Part shown: positions 63,245 through 64,000 of the stretch, one piece after another
Layout of the letters: each line of letters begins with the position of its first letter
Position numbering within the stretch: position 1 is the first letter of the stretch
Source of the DNA: Mesorhizobium sophorae
GTDB lineage: Bacteria > Pseudomonadota > Alphaproteobacteria > Rhizobiales > Rhizobiaceae
Assembly: GCF_002270415.1 (NCBI RefSeq)
Contig: NZ_NNRI01000021.1
Coordinates: forward strand, 248,001 to 312,000
DNA length: 64,000 bases
Direction: 5' to 3'
Translations under genes and position numbers: made by a program
Notes under the pieces: generated by a model
Told to the model about the DNA's origin: nothing
The model's input: the letters and a program-made list of their open reading frames with translations, nothing else
Database searches by the model: none

Positions 63245-64000
63245 ATGCGCCAAGAACGCACCGTCCAAGCGAGCATATTCGATCTTTTCGCCACACACGA
63301 GATCGGCCATGAACTGAAGGCGATGTCGCAATGGCTGGATGAGCATCGCGACCTACTCGGGCTGGTGGCGCGGGACCTGTGTCGAGATGGCGTCAAGGCC
63401 ACTGGACGGCAAGGGTTGCCCGCCGAAGCAGTGTTGCGTTGTGCGCTGCTCAAGCAATACCGCCAGCTGAGCTATCAGGAGCTGGCGTTCCATCTTGAGG
63501 ACTCCGCCTCGTTTCGTGCCTTTGCGCGGATGCCATGGTCGTGGAGTCCGCAGAAGTCGGTGCTGCAAAAGACGATCAGCGCGATCAGGCCCGAGACCTG
63601 GGAACAGGTCAATCGGACACTCCTGTCGGGCGCTCGGCAGGCGAAGCTCGAAGACGGCACGGTCGTGCGATTGGACAGCACCGTGACCTCGGCACTCATG
63701 CACGAGCCGAGCGACAGTAGCCTGCTTTGGGATGCCGTGCGGGTCATGGTGCGCCTTCTGAAGCGGGCCGATAGCTTGGTCGGCGGCGCTGGCGCATCAT
63801 GGCGCGATCATTGCCGCGCAGCCAAGAAGCGCGCCCGCAAGATCCAGTTCACGCGCGGCCGACCCAATCGCGTCCAACTCTACCGCGAACTGATCGTAAT
63901 CACTCGCGCGACCTTGGCCTATCTGAAGGAGGCGACCGAGCGATTGGCCGAGGCGAGCACTCCGCCGCCCATCGCACTGTGGCAGGCCCAGGTTCGTCAC
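63245..64000 (+). CDS. DDE transposase (IS5/ISNCY-like), 3' end outside window
   Basis: The frame from ATG 63245 is open to the window edge (252 codons). It begins MRQERTVQASIFDLFATHEI and includes LPAEAVLRCALLKQYRQLSY, AFHLEDSASFRAFARMPWSW and VVRLDSTVTSALMHEPSDSS (first catalytic Asp). This matches a group of transposases classed near IS5/ISNCY. An in-frame ATG 63200 lies upstream. The left end of the element is probably near 63150. Confidence 0.85.
   Translation, partial: MRQERTVQASIFDLFATHEIGHELKAMSQWLDEHRDLLGLVARDLCRDGVKATGRQGLPAEAVLRCALLKQYRQLSYQELAFHLEDSASFRAFARMPWSWSPQKSVLQKTISAIRPETWEQVNRTLLSGARQAKLEDGTVVRLDSTVTSALMHEPSDSSLLWDAVRVMVRLLKRADSLVGGAGASWRDHCRAAKKRARKIQFTRGRPNRVQLYRELIVITRATLAYLKEATERLAEASTPPPIALWQAQVRH

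Overview
The window reads as accessory DNA (plasmid or genomic island) of an alphaproteobacterium, most likely of the order Hyphomicrobiales (rhizobia and relatives). This is inferred from the GC-rich coding style, a Porin_2-type porin remnant, an arginase/ornithine cyclodeaminase/Lrp cluster typical of rhizobia and agrobacteria, and the dense mix of insertion sequences (IS630, IS21, IS66, IS110, IS256, IS1182, IS1380, IS1595, IS701). No database search was possible, so the species is not assigned.

Layout. 1-2 kb: the end of an unrecognised gene, a secreted cytochrome c and a MoeA molybdenum-cofactor enzyme. 2.1-3.6 kb: an IS110 scrap and a VbhA-Fic toxin-antitoxin pair whose Fic motif is altered. 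4.2-8.4 kb: YagU-like membrane protein, AcrR-type repressor with a clear operator, truncated lipoprotein esterase, LysR remnant, lipid kinase. 8.5-14.9 kb: two apparently identical IS630 copies, each inserted in a CTAG inside an older gene, around IS remnants and a HipBA toxin-antitoxin pair. 15.3-19.7 kb: a trypsin-like protease fused to a DNA/RNA nuclease, and an RloA/RloB abortive-infection pair with a frameshifted rloB. Together with HipBA this resembles a defence island. 20-23.6 kb: an IS256 split by an IS110 element, and an IS21 relic. 24-25.8 kb: an F-box-like protein with about 14 repeats of about 35 residues, probably a eukaryote-directed effector. 26-29.4 kb: a PAAR spike protein, a lipase remnant, a porin pseudogene and an IS1182 element that duplicated the porin terminator.

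30.1-51.7 kb is the one largely intact metabolic region. It encodes a class III aminotransferase, a two-component flavin monooxygenase with its reductase, a branched-chain-type ABC importer (LivK, LivH, LivF and a LivM-LivG fusion), a DAO-fold FAD oxidoreductase, a GcvT-like tetrahydrofolate enzyme, an isochorismatase-like hydrolase, an N-formylglutamate-amidohydrolase-like enzyme, a glutamine-synthetase-like ligase, three RpiR regulators and a GlxA-type AraC regulator. Recurrent AT-rich palindromes lie in its intergenic regions. I infer an undescribed pathway that imports and breaks down an N-containing, probably N-methylated, compound; the substrate cannot be read from the sequence.

51.7-57 kb: decayed arginase and ornithine cyclodeaminase genes, and an lrp gene cut in two by a complete four-gene IS21 element with a 6-bp target duplication. 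58-61.7 kb: a polytopic membrane protein whose stop codon lies in the CTAG target shared by an IS701 and an IS630 element. 61.8-64 kb: scraps of a cupredoxin and an XRE regulator, and a transposase running off the window. In several cases (DUF4403 lipoprotein, membrane ORF, lrp, IS256) the two halves of a disrupted gene can be rejoined across the insertion.
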